Source of the DNA: Apus apus
Lineage: Eukaryota; Chordata; Aves; Apodiformes; Apodidae
Assembly (NCBI RefSeq): GCF_020740795.1
Contig: NC_067312.1
Span: 61,542,405 to 61,606,404 of the forward strand
DNA length: 64,000 bases
Reading direction: 5' to 3'
The position numbers and the translations under genes were made by a program. The notes under the pieces are model-generated. The model saw nothing but the letters and a program-made list of their open reading frames with translations. It was not told the origin of the DNA and made no database searches. Shown here one piece after another: positions 48,281 to 59,712 of this stretch (positions are counted from its first letter, which is position 1; each line of letters starts with the position of its first letter).

Positions 48281-49900
48281 ATGTCTCTGAAGAGTGAATA
48301 AAGAGTTTGCTCTGTCATTGGCTTTGCACTTCCTAAAAAAAAAACAACAAACAAAAACAAAACAACAAAAAAAGAACACTTAACATGTATGACAGAATTT
48401 TTAAAATACTGGTTTCAGTTTAGATGAAAGGCAGGAGGTCACTGTTAACCTGTCTGTACTTAAGCTGGATATAAAAGAAGATATCTGAAACTCAAATGTT
48501 TTGAGAAGCAGCAGTTCACCAGTGCTAGTCCCCTTATTATATAAAGTGTTATAGAAGTCCTACTTATATTTGAAAATGGGGAGTTGTGGCCTTTAGAATA
48601 CCTGACTTCAAGAAGGATGAAAGCTTGTGTTAAAAATTGATAGTTTGCTACAAATACAGGAAGAAAGGCATACACTTTGAAAGCTGATGTTTACTTGTCT
48701 GCTATGATGCAGATCATCTTTCATGCCATAACACAAACACATGCAGTACAAGCAGGCCATCAGGCCTTTATGAAGATATTTTTGGTGCAATAGTTGATGA
48801 AACTAGATCAGTCGTTTTTGTATAATTTCCTTTAGTTGTTTGGGTTTTTTTCCCTTTTCTGCGTCTCTACAAAGCCTTTCTATAGATTAATCTCAAGGCT
48901 AAGTCAATAGAATTGTTAGACATATTTTCTTTTGTTTGTGAAGTGTGTTGTGACATGCTAGAAGTAATCTGAATGGTATGTAAATACAACTGATCTGAGG
49001 AGAGCAATGGCATACAGTCAGATCTTTCCTGTTAGTGACATATTGTTGTATTGCAAAGTGGAGGGCAGCGCAGAGAATTCTGAGGCAGTGAAAACTCCAA
49101 TTAGTTATAAACCTCATTTTATTACCACAGGAGAAATCTTTAGTCTAGAAAAATTTCTTTATGTAATCATAAAATGTGTCTGTTTTTTAATTATTTTTTT
49201 TTTAAATTTAAAATCATGAAGGCATGCTTTCAGAGGTGACATACTATTTTGTAAAATGGAATGCTATGGTGTTAAGTTTCTATTAAATGAGTAAAATTAA
49301 ATCCAGTATTTATATTACCAAAACCAGGCTGTTACTAGCTGGACCTGATGCATTAAATATATTCAACAAATGTATTCAACAAAGGTGTTTCTGCATTGAC
49401 AATTCTTCTGCACTTCTATGCATTCATCATTCTCTTTGATGATAGTTATAATTGCGATACTTACAGGGTCACTGTTTCCTGCAGTGAAAACATCACAGCT
49501 TGATCCGAACATTAACTACATCTAGCAACAGGATCTGACAATGCCAGTAGGATTCTTAGATACGTTTAGAGAAGGTTTGAAACTAAAAAGTGTGAAAGTG
49601 ATATGTTAGAAATTACTAATTTGAAACATAATTCTAGGCTGCTTTTCAAAGGGAAAAAATAACTACTTAGTAGGATCAGGTAAGGTAGATTAGAATGGCT
49701 AGTACATGGTGAGATTTACTCCATATGAAAGTGGAAATTACAAATAAATGAAAAAAAAATCAGAATTTGAAAAAGCATTGAGATTGTAAATGCTTATGAA
49801 AATAAATGGCTCCTTTTTCTTCTGTCGTATAAAAAAGTGAAATTATTATGGAATAGAATGATTTATCAGCACTCCTCAGTGACCCACTGCAGCAAAAGCT
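48281..49900. other. Intron 1, unannotated
   Basis: An A/C-rich low-complexity island (about 48336-48373) directly follows the CR1. Otherwise this is AT-rich intronic sequence without a recognised gene. Confidence 0.5.
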
Positions 49901-49945
49901 GCTGTCATGGAGCTGGGATGGGGAAGAGCCCAGCTCCATGACAGC
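49901..49945. repeat. Perfect 17-bp inverted repeat, 11-nt loop
   Basis: The left arm GCTGTCATGGAGCTGGG (49901-49917) and the right arm CCCAGCTCCATGACAGC (49929-49945) are exact reverse complements, separated by 11 nt. The pairing does not extend beyond the 17 bp. The arms are GC-richer than the surroundings. The stem is shorter than a typical miRNA precursor, so a small inverted duplication or mobile-element remnant is as likely as an RNA gene. Confidence 0.9.
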
Positions 49946-50055
49946 TCTCATAGGCACTGGGGGCAGCTGTTACGTGCCCTTGAATCTCAACCGTGCTGGT
50001 GGCTCTCTGCTGAGCTTATCATGGCTTATTGGTGTTTTCCTCACGGTGAGAGGCC

Positions 50056-50172
50056 CCTGACTGGACACAGCATCTAAGCACAGTCTAATGCGTGCTGTGT
50101 AGAGGTGGAGAAATTCCATCTTCTATTTTACTGGCTATCCTTGTATACATCCCAAGTGACAACTGGCCTTCG
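50056..50172 (-). mobile_element. Probable diverged CR1 remnant, antisense
   Basis: The order 'ctggacacagcatct', 'cagtctaatgcgtgctgtgtagaggtggagaaattcc', 'ctggctatcc' and 'aactggcctt' loosely follows the antisense CR1 ORF2 segment. In better copies that segment reads 'ctggacacagtactccag...gctgagtagaggggaa...ctggc'. Divergence is high and neither terminus is present, so this is a tentative call. Confidence 0.4.
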
Positions 50173-50730
50173 CTCTCCACTGGTTCAAGCTTCATATCCA
50201 AGCCATTGCTGAAGAATAACCTTTCCTAGAGGTGCACTGATGGTTTATGTTTCAGCTGCTCAAAGTGCTGAATTTAAGCAATAAATGTGCATTGTTTAAC
50301 TGCACAGCACTATGTCTAGCTGATAAGAAAAAAAATCACAGTGAAAATGATGTCTCCTAAATAGAGTCTCTGAAGTCTATTGGAGTTTTGGGAGGGTGTC
50401 ACTAGAAAGCTTCCCTACCATTTAAGTTATTGAAAGTATCAACAGAAGATGAAAAACACAGATTTAGCAGTCTTGCAACTTTCCAGCTGACTACCTGAGC
50501 AGCATCCACAGCATCTGAGGTAAATTTTTTGTGTACCTTTGTCAGCAGTTGTGACTGCTGACAAACTGGAGCTTCTCTACCAGAAGCTGACCTCTCACCT
50601 AGAAGTTATCATCACTGGTAGTGAAAGAATGGTAGTTGTTCACTAGTAGTCAAAGGGATGCTTTTTGTTGAGAACTCAGATTTTGAGAACTGCATAGCTT
50701 AATCAGTAAAAGTATTTACAGCTTATGTGC
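50173..50730. other. Intron 1, unannotated
   Basis: No recognised gene or repeat family. The segment ends at the hexanucleotide microsatellite. Confidence 0.5.
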
Positions 50731-50822
50731 CTATCTTTATCTTTATCTTTATCTTTATCTTTATCTTTATCTTTATCTTTATCTTTATCTTTATCTTGTC
50801 TTTATCTTATCTTTATCTTTAT
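50731..50822. repeat. (CTTTAT)n hexanucleotide microsatellite
   Basis: About 15 units of CTTTAT (read on the other strand as ATAAAG) run almost without interruption. Two unit-length irregularities near 50798-50810 (CTTGTC, CTTAT) break the array towards its right end. The purity of the left part suggests it is still length-variable. Confidence 0.95.
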
Positions 50823-52159
50823 ATAATGCCTTTTCCCTGATGCTACAAAAATGTGAATGAATTGGAGCAGTTATTGAATTTGACTTCTTAAAGAATTAGT
50901 TACCCATTCAGACAGCTAGCCTTAAAAAAACCACCAAACAAATACAAGAAAAAATGCCCTGAATCTGACAAATGCCCTGAATCTGACAAATATGTGGTTG
51001 TTATGAACTGAGGGCATTTTTGAGCTGATGTAAAAAATCTCAGTTTTAGTTCTTATTCTAGAAAGTGTCAGATAAATAGTGTAGAAATCAGACATTTGTG
51101 CATTTCTTCAGTTTTTCCCTTCTGCAATTCTTCAGACTCCTCTGCTTTCTGTAGCTGGGTTGGTTGGTTGTTTGTTCATTTGTTTTTAAAGCAGAAGCAA
51201 GTGATTTCTGCTTCAGTGCTCTGATTAACAGCTGGTTAATCAGAAAGGTGAAACACCAGAGTCAGAGAGCTTATTAACAAAAAGGAGTGGAAGAAGCATG
51301 CTGTAGCAGAGATCTGATAGGGAACCAAACCTGCTAATGGGCCAAACACACTTTTTCTTTTAAACCCTCTCTCTGGTACTAAGAGTCACTAAATAAAATA
51401 CCTTGGTAAACTATGAAACCCATAAGAGCCAGTTAAGCTACTGTTTCTGTGTTTCAAAAGCTAGCAATAAAAGTGATAAGAGAGCCTTTACTGTCTTTTT
51501 AGTTCATCTGAATCTTTGAGAGGTTTGGTTTGTTGTGGTGTTTCTTCTCAACAGCAAGATCTTTCCTCTAAATACTAAATACTAATACATTTAAACTGTT
51601 GGGAGTGTTGGGGTGTTCATTCTGATGGAAACAAGCTTTCCTCTAATTCTAGTAGAATAATAATGTCCATTGCTCACATTAGACTTTTTTGCATTCAAAG
51701 TTTTGTAGAATCATTAATTAAACAGAAAATAGAAGCCTTAGCAGAGTTGGATTCAACGAATAAATGCTAAAATTTAAAATAAAAAAAATTGTAATGTAAT
51801 ATTAAGAGTATTTGCAAAACCTAATGGTTTCATTTCTCCTTTGTTGAATATAGGCTTCACTAGTTTTGATTTGACAGATTCACTAGTTTTGTTTTAGTTT
51901 CAAGAGGTAAAAATGAAATTTTGAACTATTTAGCACACAGAGGATATTTCTAAATGTAGGCTGTCAGAACACCATTCCAATTTATATTTCATTGTTCCTT
52001 TTATAGTTATTAAGATCATAGTGGTGCACTATTGTGAATTTTACTGTAATTAACATTAAAGACACACAAACGTGTATTATAATACAGTTTTATGTGTAAC
52101 ACAGTCACCTATCTCATATCATGATAGTGTAGAAAGTGCAACAGTGTTCAGATGCAGAT
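50823..52159. other. Intron 1, unannotated
   Basis: No gene recognised. It contains a perfect 18-bp tandem pair (ATGCCCTGAATCTGACAA, 50954-50971 and 50972-50989) just after an A/C-rich tract. A T-rich patch with TTGGTTGGTTGTTTG lies near 51160-51187. Confidence 0.5.
50954..50989. repeat. 18-bp perfect tandem duplication
   Basis: ATGCCCTGAATCTGACAA occurs twice head to tail with no mismatch. No function is evident. Confidence 0.9.
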
Positions 52160-52879
52160 TGTTAGTCAAGGTTTAACACTGGGCTAGCAATTAAATGAAT
52201 GATAGATGCTCTCTATTAACCCCTGTCCCTTCCCAGAACCAGCAAGGAAAGAGAATAAGGGAGAGATACTTAGGAGTTGAAAGCTAAACTACACAGCTTT
52301 AGTGACACATTAATGATGAAAAATAAAATATATATACTAATATATACAAAAGTGATATCACATTCCCCTCTCCCCACTAATGCTCATGTCACCACTGAGG
52401 CAGGCCCAGGGAAAGCAGCAGATGGGAACTGGATTCAGGAATGTATGGATTAGGATCAAAGGCAGAGGAATGGATTGAGTCCTCCGAGTATACTGGCCAA
52501 AGAGAGCTTGATCCTCACGATCCCTCAGATTCATACCGAATATGATGCATATGGGATGGAATACTTCATTTGGACAATCTGGGTCACCTGTCTGGTTCGC
52601 TTCTCCCCACCGAAGGGTTGCAGATGTGACTCCTTTCCTCCCTTGTGTTTCTGGAGCATAAGAAGTGTAGCAGAACAGGGCAGTGGCTGTGGTCCTGCAT
52701 ACCGTTCTCCAGCAGTAACCAGAAACAGGGAAATGTTATCAGTCCTAAGGGCAGACACTGAAAAACGAGCTGTTAATTTCAGCAAATGCAGCTACTTGGA
52801 AGATACTTAACTGCAAAGTAAAATTAAAAGTAAAATTACTGGAAAGGGAATTGATTCAGTTCTGGCTCAAACCAGGACA
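52160..52879 (-). mobile_element. Solo ERV LTR (family A), about 720 bp
   Basis: The edges read TGTTAGTCAAGGTTTAACAC at the left and AAACCAGGACA at the right, so the element has TG...CA ends. Between them lie 'ctctctattaacccctgtccc', 'aaagagaataagggagag', the ATATATACTAATATATACAAAA stretch, 'gggatggaatacttcatttgg', 'ctgggtcacctgtctgg' and 'gctgttaatttcagcaaatgcagctac'. These landmarks are ones I associate with a widespread avian ERVL-type LTR. The reverse complement starts TGTCCTGGTTTGAGCC, the more usual sense start of this family, hence the minus call. No internal retroviral genes adjoin it, and no clear target-site duplication was found. Confidence 0.75.
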
Positions 52880-55603
52880 CTGGTCTGCTAAGCATTTGTT
52901 CAAAGGCAACACACAATTGAGTTGCATCTTTATAAACTAGTTCCAGTATTTCCATATTCCATTTTCATAGTCAATTCCATTTCATTATCTCTGCATTTTT
53001 AAACTTAATTATTAAGTTTAAACCAGCAAATTAATCATTGGGGTCTTTTCTCTGAAGTAAAAGATACCAGAATTATTTTCTGCAGACTGAAGAAGGCTGT
53101 TTATGAATAATTTTCAGGTGATTTTCATATTTTTTACCTCTTCAAGTAAAACAAAGAAGCATATTTTAACATTATTTAATATACATATTTATAGCAATAG
53201 TTACTGGATAATTTATACTCAGTTCAGAGGGAAAAAGTGATGCATAAAGTGTGCTCATATCACGTTGTAGTATTATCATTTATGAAAATGTTTCATTTAT
53301 AAAATAGAACATAATGGATATTTTGAAGCTCTGGTGCTTCTCATGTGTTTGTAATCCTGATTAAAGCAGTTTAAGTTGGAATTCATACAGGCTGGTGTAG
53401 TCCGTTATGCCAGTAATCCATGGTTTAGCGATCTCTAACATCTGGTGCACATTCATATGAAGGATCTTAATAGATGAACCATCATGTTAGTGGTCTGCAG
53501 ATAGATTTTATTTTGGCAGTTTCTGTTAATCCTGTGTTTTGTGTCTGTGGAGGAAAACTTTTTACAGAATGGTTGAAAAATTATTGTCTATGAGCAAAGC
53601 CTCTGTGAGTAACTGAAAAATGCACCAGATAAATAATCTCTTAGGTATTTTGCAACCATTAAATAATGATAAGAAGTCTAACAAAAATAATTGGCAAACA
53701 CCTATTAAGCTTATCTCAAACTGTTGCTGTATCTGTGCACAACAAAATGAGGGAAGGCAAATGAGGGTGTTGAAGGCATGTGATTTAAATGTAAACCGTA
53801 GCTTTTATTTGTGTAATTAGCAGATGCACTTATAAGTTAAATAATGTATTGATATCTACGTAACTGATTATAGGTACTGTTAGGAAAAAAAAGTGCTGCC
53901 ATTTGCGCTCAACATCTCTTGCAGATACAAAATTCAAAACATACTTAAAATATTGATTGCACTAAGTGATACACTAGGGGATAGTTGCTGAATTATTTGA
54001 AAATATCAGGTTCGCATTAACATACATGGCTTTTTTTAAGGCAATGTTGTGACAATTTCAATAATGAGACTGTTCCTTGAACAGTTTAAAGGGAAAAAAA
54101 GAAGAGAACTTGGAAAAAATAATCAGATTAATTGATTATATCTCTCTGTATGGGGTTGTCTTTGTAATGTACTTTGAGCAAAGTTTTGTGTTCCTTATAG
54201 AATAAGAAACTCCATGCCTGAAATCTGAAGAGCATCTGTCACAGACAGCAAAGCCTTAGAAATATTTTGGTATAGCAGGCACAAAGAAGATGTAGTGGGA
54301 GGTTTTGACTAAACCTCTGTAATATATATTCACTAGTTATGGGAAAGTATGAAGCTGTTTGCTATAAATGATGAGTTGGAGGCAGGCATGTCAGTGTTTT
54401 ATATGCCATCATCTGAAACCATAAAAGGCAAAACTGTGGTTTGCATGTTTTATGGACATCTCCTAACAGAGGGGTTTTACATGACTTTGTAGGTCTCAAT
54501 AGCTTCCATATCTGAAAAAAACATCCATGAGTTTTCACATGTGGTGTAGACATTGTTGTCTCTAGCTGGTTGACCATGAGTTGTGCTGTGGATTCTGCAG
54601 TGTGGTTCAGGAATACTTCTTGTATCTGTCCTGGAGACTCATTTGGAGATCTGCACATCACAGAACATGAGGGACATACCAGGCAGTCTTGCTCTATTTG
54701 AACCAGTGGGAAAGGTTTTTAACTTTCCATTCTCTCAGCTGGTGGACAAGAAGCTGGAAAATGAACTACCAGCACAGAAGAGTTAACATACAAATGGGCT
54801 TTTATTTAATAGCGAGTTTGTGAAGATTTTGCCCTGATGGAGTAGTGTCTCCAGCTGTTGTTTCATTTTGGGAACTTGCTGATAATAACAATCGGTTCAT
54901 CTGCTCTAGCAGATGTGGACAAAGGACAGACAGATCTTTCCGACTTCAGGGAGGAGGCTGCCAGTGTAAGCGATATGTAAGACAATTGTGCATGAAGGGA
55001 AAAATTCTTACTGAAAGACACTTAAACAGAGGTGGTGAATTTTTTTTTTATTCTTATTTGAGGACAAATGCACTGGCAGAGTGAAACTGTCACTCTGATT
55101 TACTGAGGAAAGGCTGAATTTCTCTCAGATATAACAAACTTTACTGATAGCATTTAAGATTAATGATGTAGATGTTCTAAAGCAGACAAACAAACAAACC
55201 CCCTTTATTTGTTTTTGCAAACTTTTAATTCCTCATAAAATGTGTAAAATTATTATTTTTAAATGGTTAAAATATGAACTGCTGTTTTAAGAAAAGAACC
55301 AAGTGAGAATGGAGAACTTTTTTTGCTAGAACAGATGAGTAAGAATTTTGAGCTTGTCAGTGAACAAATGCAATGAATATTTTAAGAAATGCCACCATAT
55401 TGTATCTTTGCACCTTTAACTGATTTCCGTGAGTTTAATATAGATTTTTACATTTTTACATTTTACATTTTTACATGCTTTTTCAAGAAAATTCTGTTTT
55501 TTAGTAGAAGTACAGAGGGCGGTAGAGTAGAACCGATCAATTTATTTATTTCTACTTGCCTATTGCTCCTGTTCCTAAGAGCCTTAAAATCAAAGGATAT
55601 CTA
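52880..55603. other. Intron 1, unannotated
   Basis: AT-rich sequence without recognised genes or repeat families. Short CAAA and T-rich runs occur near 55188-55215. Confidence 0.5.
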
Positions 55604-55647
55604 CTTTTTTTTTCTTTTTTTTTCTTTTTTTTTTTTTCTTTTTTTTA
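55604..55647. repeat. T-rich (T8-14 C) low-complexity tract
   Basis: Runs of T are interrupted by single C residues over about 44 bp. It could be the reversed A-tail of a retroposed sequence, but no body is recognisable on either side. Confidence 0.9.
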
Positions 55648-55740
55648 AGAAACATTATGGAATAAATTACTAACTCTATGCATTTTCTACTTGAAAATAG
55701 TTTGGAATTTGAAAAATGATACATTGATATCACACCCAGG

Positions 55741-56710
55741 CCATGTGCTTCCTGTATTTTAGGAACTTCAATTCATTTGGGAAACAACTGGTAGGAAACT
55801 TTGTTGGAGACATGGACAGTGAGACTGAGTGTATTCTCAGCAAATTTGCTGATGATACCAAGATGTGTGGTGTGGTTGACACCCAAGAGAGAAGGGAGGG
55901 CATCCAGAGGGACCTTGACAGGCTGGAGAGGTGGGCCAGTGCCAGCCTCATGAAGTTCAACAACGCCAAGTGCAAGGTCCTGCACCTGGGTTGGCCCAAA
56001 TCCAGGCACAAATACAGGCTGGGGGAAGAATGGATTGAGAGCAGTCCTGAGGAGAAGGACTTGGGGATGGTAGTTAATGAGAAGCTCAACATGAGCCACC
56101 TGTGTGCACTGGAGCCCAGAGAGCCAATTGTGTCCTGGGCTGCAACAAAAGAAGTGTGGCCAGAGAGGTGATTCTGCCCTTCTACTCTGCTCTGGTCAGA
56201 CCCCACCTAGAATACTGTGTACAGCTCTGGTGCCCTCAGCACAAGAAAGACATAGACCTGTTGGAAAGGGTCCAGAGAAGAGCCACCAAGATGGTCCAAG
56301 GGCTGGAGCACCTCTGCTATGAAGACAGGCTGAGAGAGTTGGGACTCAGCCTGGAGAAGAGAGGGCTTCAGGAAGACCTTATAGCACCTTCCAGTACTGC
56401 AGGAAATCTGGGGAGGGGCTTTTCATCAGAGAAGACAAGTGATAGGACAAGGGTTAATGGCTTTAAACTGAGAGAGGGGAGATTTAGGTTAGATATTAGG
56501 AAGAAATTCTTCACTGTAAGGGTGGTGAGGAACTGGAAAGGGTTGCCCAGGGAGGTTATTGATGCCCCATCCTGGAGGTCTTTAAGGCCAGGTTGGATGA
56601 AGTTTTGTGCAGCTTGGTCTAGTGGTAGGGTTCCCTGCTCTTGGCAGGGGGGCTGGAACTTGATGATGTTTGAGGTCCCTTCCAACCTTAATGATTCTAT
56701 GATTCTATGA
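55741..56710 (+). mobile_element. CR1 LINE, sense, about 970 bp with intact FADD box
   Basis: This 5'-truncated CR1 keeps the RT catalytic box onward. From 55743 the frame encodes ETECILSKFADDTKMCGVV, with the FADD catalytic motif at 55845-55856, then RDLDRLERWASASLMKFN and KCKVLHLGW. A one-base frame change falls near 56105-56125, after which another frame continues with [36 protein letters not shown] and [18 protein letters not shown]. The family's usual C-terminal end is lost because 'gatgccccatcctggag' (about 56562-56578) lacks one base relative to sister copies. The tail reads CCCTTCCAACC, then ATGATTCTATGATTCTATGA. The upstream RT fingers, endonuclease domain and ORF1 are absent, so the copy is non-autonomous. 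Confidence 0.95.
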
Positions 56711-59475
56711 ATTCAGCTGCATTAAGAAGGCATTAATTACTAATAACTGAGCTAATTTCTTAATCTTATTCTTCTCCAGGTGCCAGTATGTCCTTGTAGA
56801 AGTGTAGTAAGTGTTTTGTTTTTTTTTTAAATAATTATATTGTATTGCGTTGTATCTTACCAATGAATTATGAATGTTGAACTGAGGTTAGGAATCAGAA
56901 TGTGTAGTCAGAGTCTTCAGCTAGTCAGAGACTCAAAGGTAGATACCTTAATTGAAAATGTATGGCACTTTGGTCTGTTTTAGGCAATTCCCATGAAAAA
57001 TTCATGTTGAAATTATAGTAAATTACAAGACATTTGTTGGACAATGATCAGATTTTTCTATGTAACCTTACTAGAAATTCAGTCATGATTTCATATCATG
57101 TGAAAACTTTAATATGAAATTGGAAGAGTATATGTGGGAGAAATCTGACAGTGAGGTTAAGTTCTTACTCTTCCTGCAGGTATGAAATACGATTTTCTGT
57201 TAGAATTGGGAACTACCCTTTCTGTACAGCAGAACAAGGAATTCTATGTAACAACATTGAAAAGATATTAAAAAATTATGGGAGCCCTCATTCATTCATA
57301 GTCTTTGCCCCATACAGGAGTGAAACGTAGATAAAACTGGAATGTGAGTTGCTGGCCAAACACAAGCCGATCCTGCATCCTTAGCAGAGGATCAGCTGAA
57401 CTGCCGCTCCATCAGGTGGTCACAAGCAGTAGGCATGGGTTGAAGAAGGTCTATGGCAAGATCCAGTTGTTCTGTGAACAAATGCCAAAAAAGGACACAA
57501 ACAAAGGGCAGTCAGAAATGATAATGGCATGGAGGAAATTATACTAGTGGAAATCATAAATTGGATCAGCAAGTTAGAAAAAAAATTTCCTGGGCTGTTT
57601 TTTATGTATTTGATAGGGTGTGCTATTTAGTTTTTATTTTATCCTTAGAGTTGTCACTTTTGCCAGGAAATGGTCTGCATCTACAGGTAAATCAGGCTTA
57701 GGCCATCTGCTTCATATCTGGAATTTTAGCTTTACAACAGGTGAAACACTATTAATTTGCTTAACTCTCTTTATGAAGGTCTCTCATGTTTTTCTACCCA
57801 TTTTCTCTGAGAGAGACACTGTCTTTCTCTAGGAAACCTTTTTTTTCTTTATAATGCAATGCCATTGAAATGGGTATTCCTTTTTGCATTTGCTGAAAAG
57901 TCTAAATTAAATACCAAATCATAATTAGTGCTTCCCTTTCCCCCGAATACTGGAAATCAAGCTAGCAACCTTCACAGAGTTAGTGAAGGGAGGAAATTTC
58001 TAATCTTTATCAACTGTGGTAACAGATACAACTTGTGGAATAAGTGATCTTACCCATGTTTCACAGCCATTTTCAAAAACTGTGGGTTTTTTAAATCCCT
58101 TTTGCTGGCTTCCAGGGGATGTTTGGGTACATAGTAGGTAAGAATAGAGATTATGAGGAAGAATATAAAAGGGAAAGGAGAATGTCAGTGTCAAGGCATT
58201 TCCTGGTGCTTCATCAAAGTATTTCCTAGTTCTAAAAGTGGAACATCTAGGAAAAAAATGCATATAGTGCATGTGTGCATCTGAGATGTTGCTTTAGCTG
58301 GAACAACATAGATGCCCACATTAGTTATCTATACCAGGAGACACATTTACTTTTCCTGCTAGACTGGCTAAAGGAGATTGAAACAACTGAAGGAACTTGG
58401 CTGAGAAAGGATGAAAGCTGAGGAGAAAAGCTGCTTGCTCAATCTGGGAGAGGAGGGGTTTGGCGTTTCATTTTTAGCACAGGAGGGAAAACAGCTGTCA
58501 CTGTCTCACTGGAGCCTGATTGAGCAAAGTGTCCCTGATTAGTAAACCCTGAAACAGTTATGGATATATTGAATTTGCTTTAAAGATGAGGAATTAAAAA
58601 TGTTTCATATCTTGCTGAAATTAACACTGATAGTCAAGACAAGTCAATTTCTATTTCAGTAAAGCTTACAGGGAAAATGTTATTTAGAATTTAGGCTTCC
58701 TTTTTAGTACATAGAAGACACTGAGTATTTGGAAGATTGAGGATGCTTAATACTGGATCTCTACCTTTTAAAAGAAATATCTGAGATTCTCAAACACAAT
58801 AGAAAGGGGGAAAGATTTATGTGCACTAGTATGCATTTCTTTTTGTATGCGTGATGTCATGATTCACTTTTATTGTTCTTTGGTGCTTTTGATCAATGTT
58901 TTGATTAACCTGGTTCTGTTCAAAACACCTGGGTAGTATGTGTCATTTAACTGATGATGGAAGGGAAAAAATGGCTTCACAGACTGGGGCTTTAAAAGAC
59001 AGTTTAGTTAATTTTGACAGTGAATTTGACACTGGCCATAAACTTTTAAGTTTTCTTCAGAAAATTGACCTAATTTTATTTATTTATTTGTTTTTATTTA
59101 GCACTATGCCTATGTAAATACATTCCACTGCTTTTTATTTTGAATTAAAATGTAATGTTATTATTTACATTTTGTTGTCTGTCAAGATGTTCCACCTATG
59201 CATGCAAGCATTCATCTTTACAGATGTGCTATAGATGCAACTTCAATGGGTGAGGATATAGCCACTAAAGATTTCACAGATGTAGAGACCCATGCACAAC
59301 ATGGATTCTGTATGAGGTCTGGAAACAATTCATTTGTGTTCATCTGACTGTTGCTGAAGTGTAAGCTTTTGTCTTGTCATGTGAAGAAGTATGGCTTGTA
59401 AGCGTGCAACAAGCCTCAGTATCTTTATGCTCTGTGCTGCTACATGGTGTAGGTAGGAAGCTGCTGCAACACTGA
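56711..59475. other. Intron 1, unannotated
   Basis: No gene recognised. A GC-richer patch at about 57340-57490 stands out but matches nothing I know. Elsewhere the sequence is ordinary AT-rich intron. Confidence 0.5.
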
Positions 59476-59712
59476 AGAATCATACAATCATAGAATGGCT
59501 AGCATTGGAAAGAACCTTAAAGATCATTTAGTTTCAACCCTCCTGCATAGGTGGGGATACCTCCCACCAGATCAGGTTGCTCAGAGCCCTATCTAACCTG
59601 CCTTTGAACACTTCCACAACTTCCCTGGGCAACCTGTTCCAGTGCCTCATCACCCTCAGAATAAAGAATTTCCCTCCTAATGTCTAAATCTTATCTCTCC
59701 AAATTTTAATCC
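59476..59712 (-). mobile_element. CR1 LINE 3'-end fragment, antisense
   Basis: The left end GAATCATACAATCATAGAATGG is the reversed CR1 terminus with its octamers. It is followed by 'aaagaaccttaaagatcattta', 'caggttgctcagagccctat', 'ctaacctgcctttgaacacttcc' and 'cctgttccagtgcctcatcaccctcagaataaagaatttcc'. Only the 3' 240 bp or so is retained, with moderate divergence. Confidence 0.9.

Noticed and set aside
30825..52879. A full provirus between the LTR copies
   Set aside because: The LTRs belong to two families in mixed orientations, and no gag, pol or env-like frames lie between any matching pair; they are better read as separate solo or truncated LTRs.
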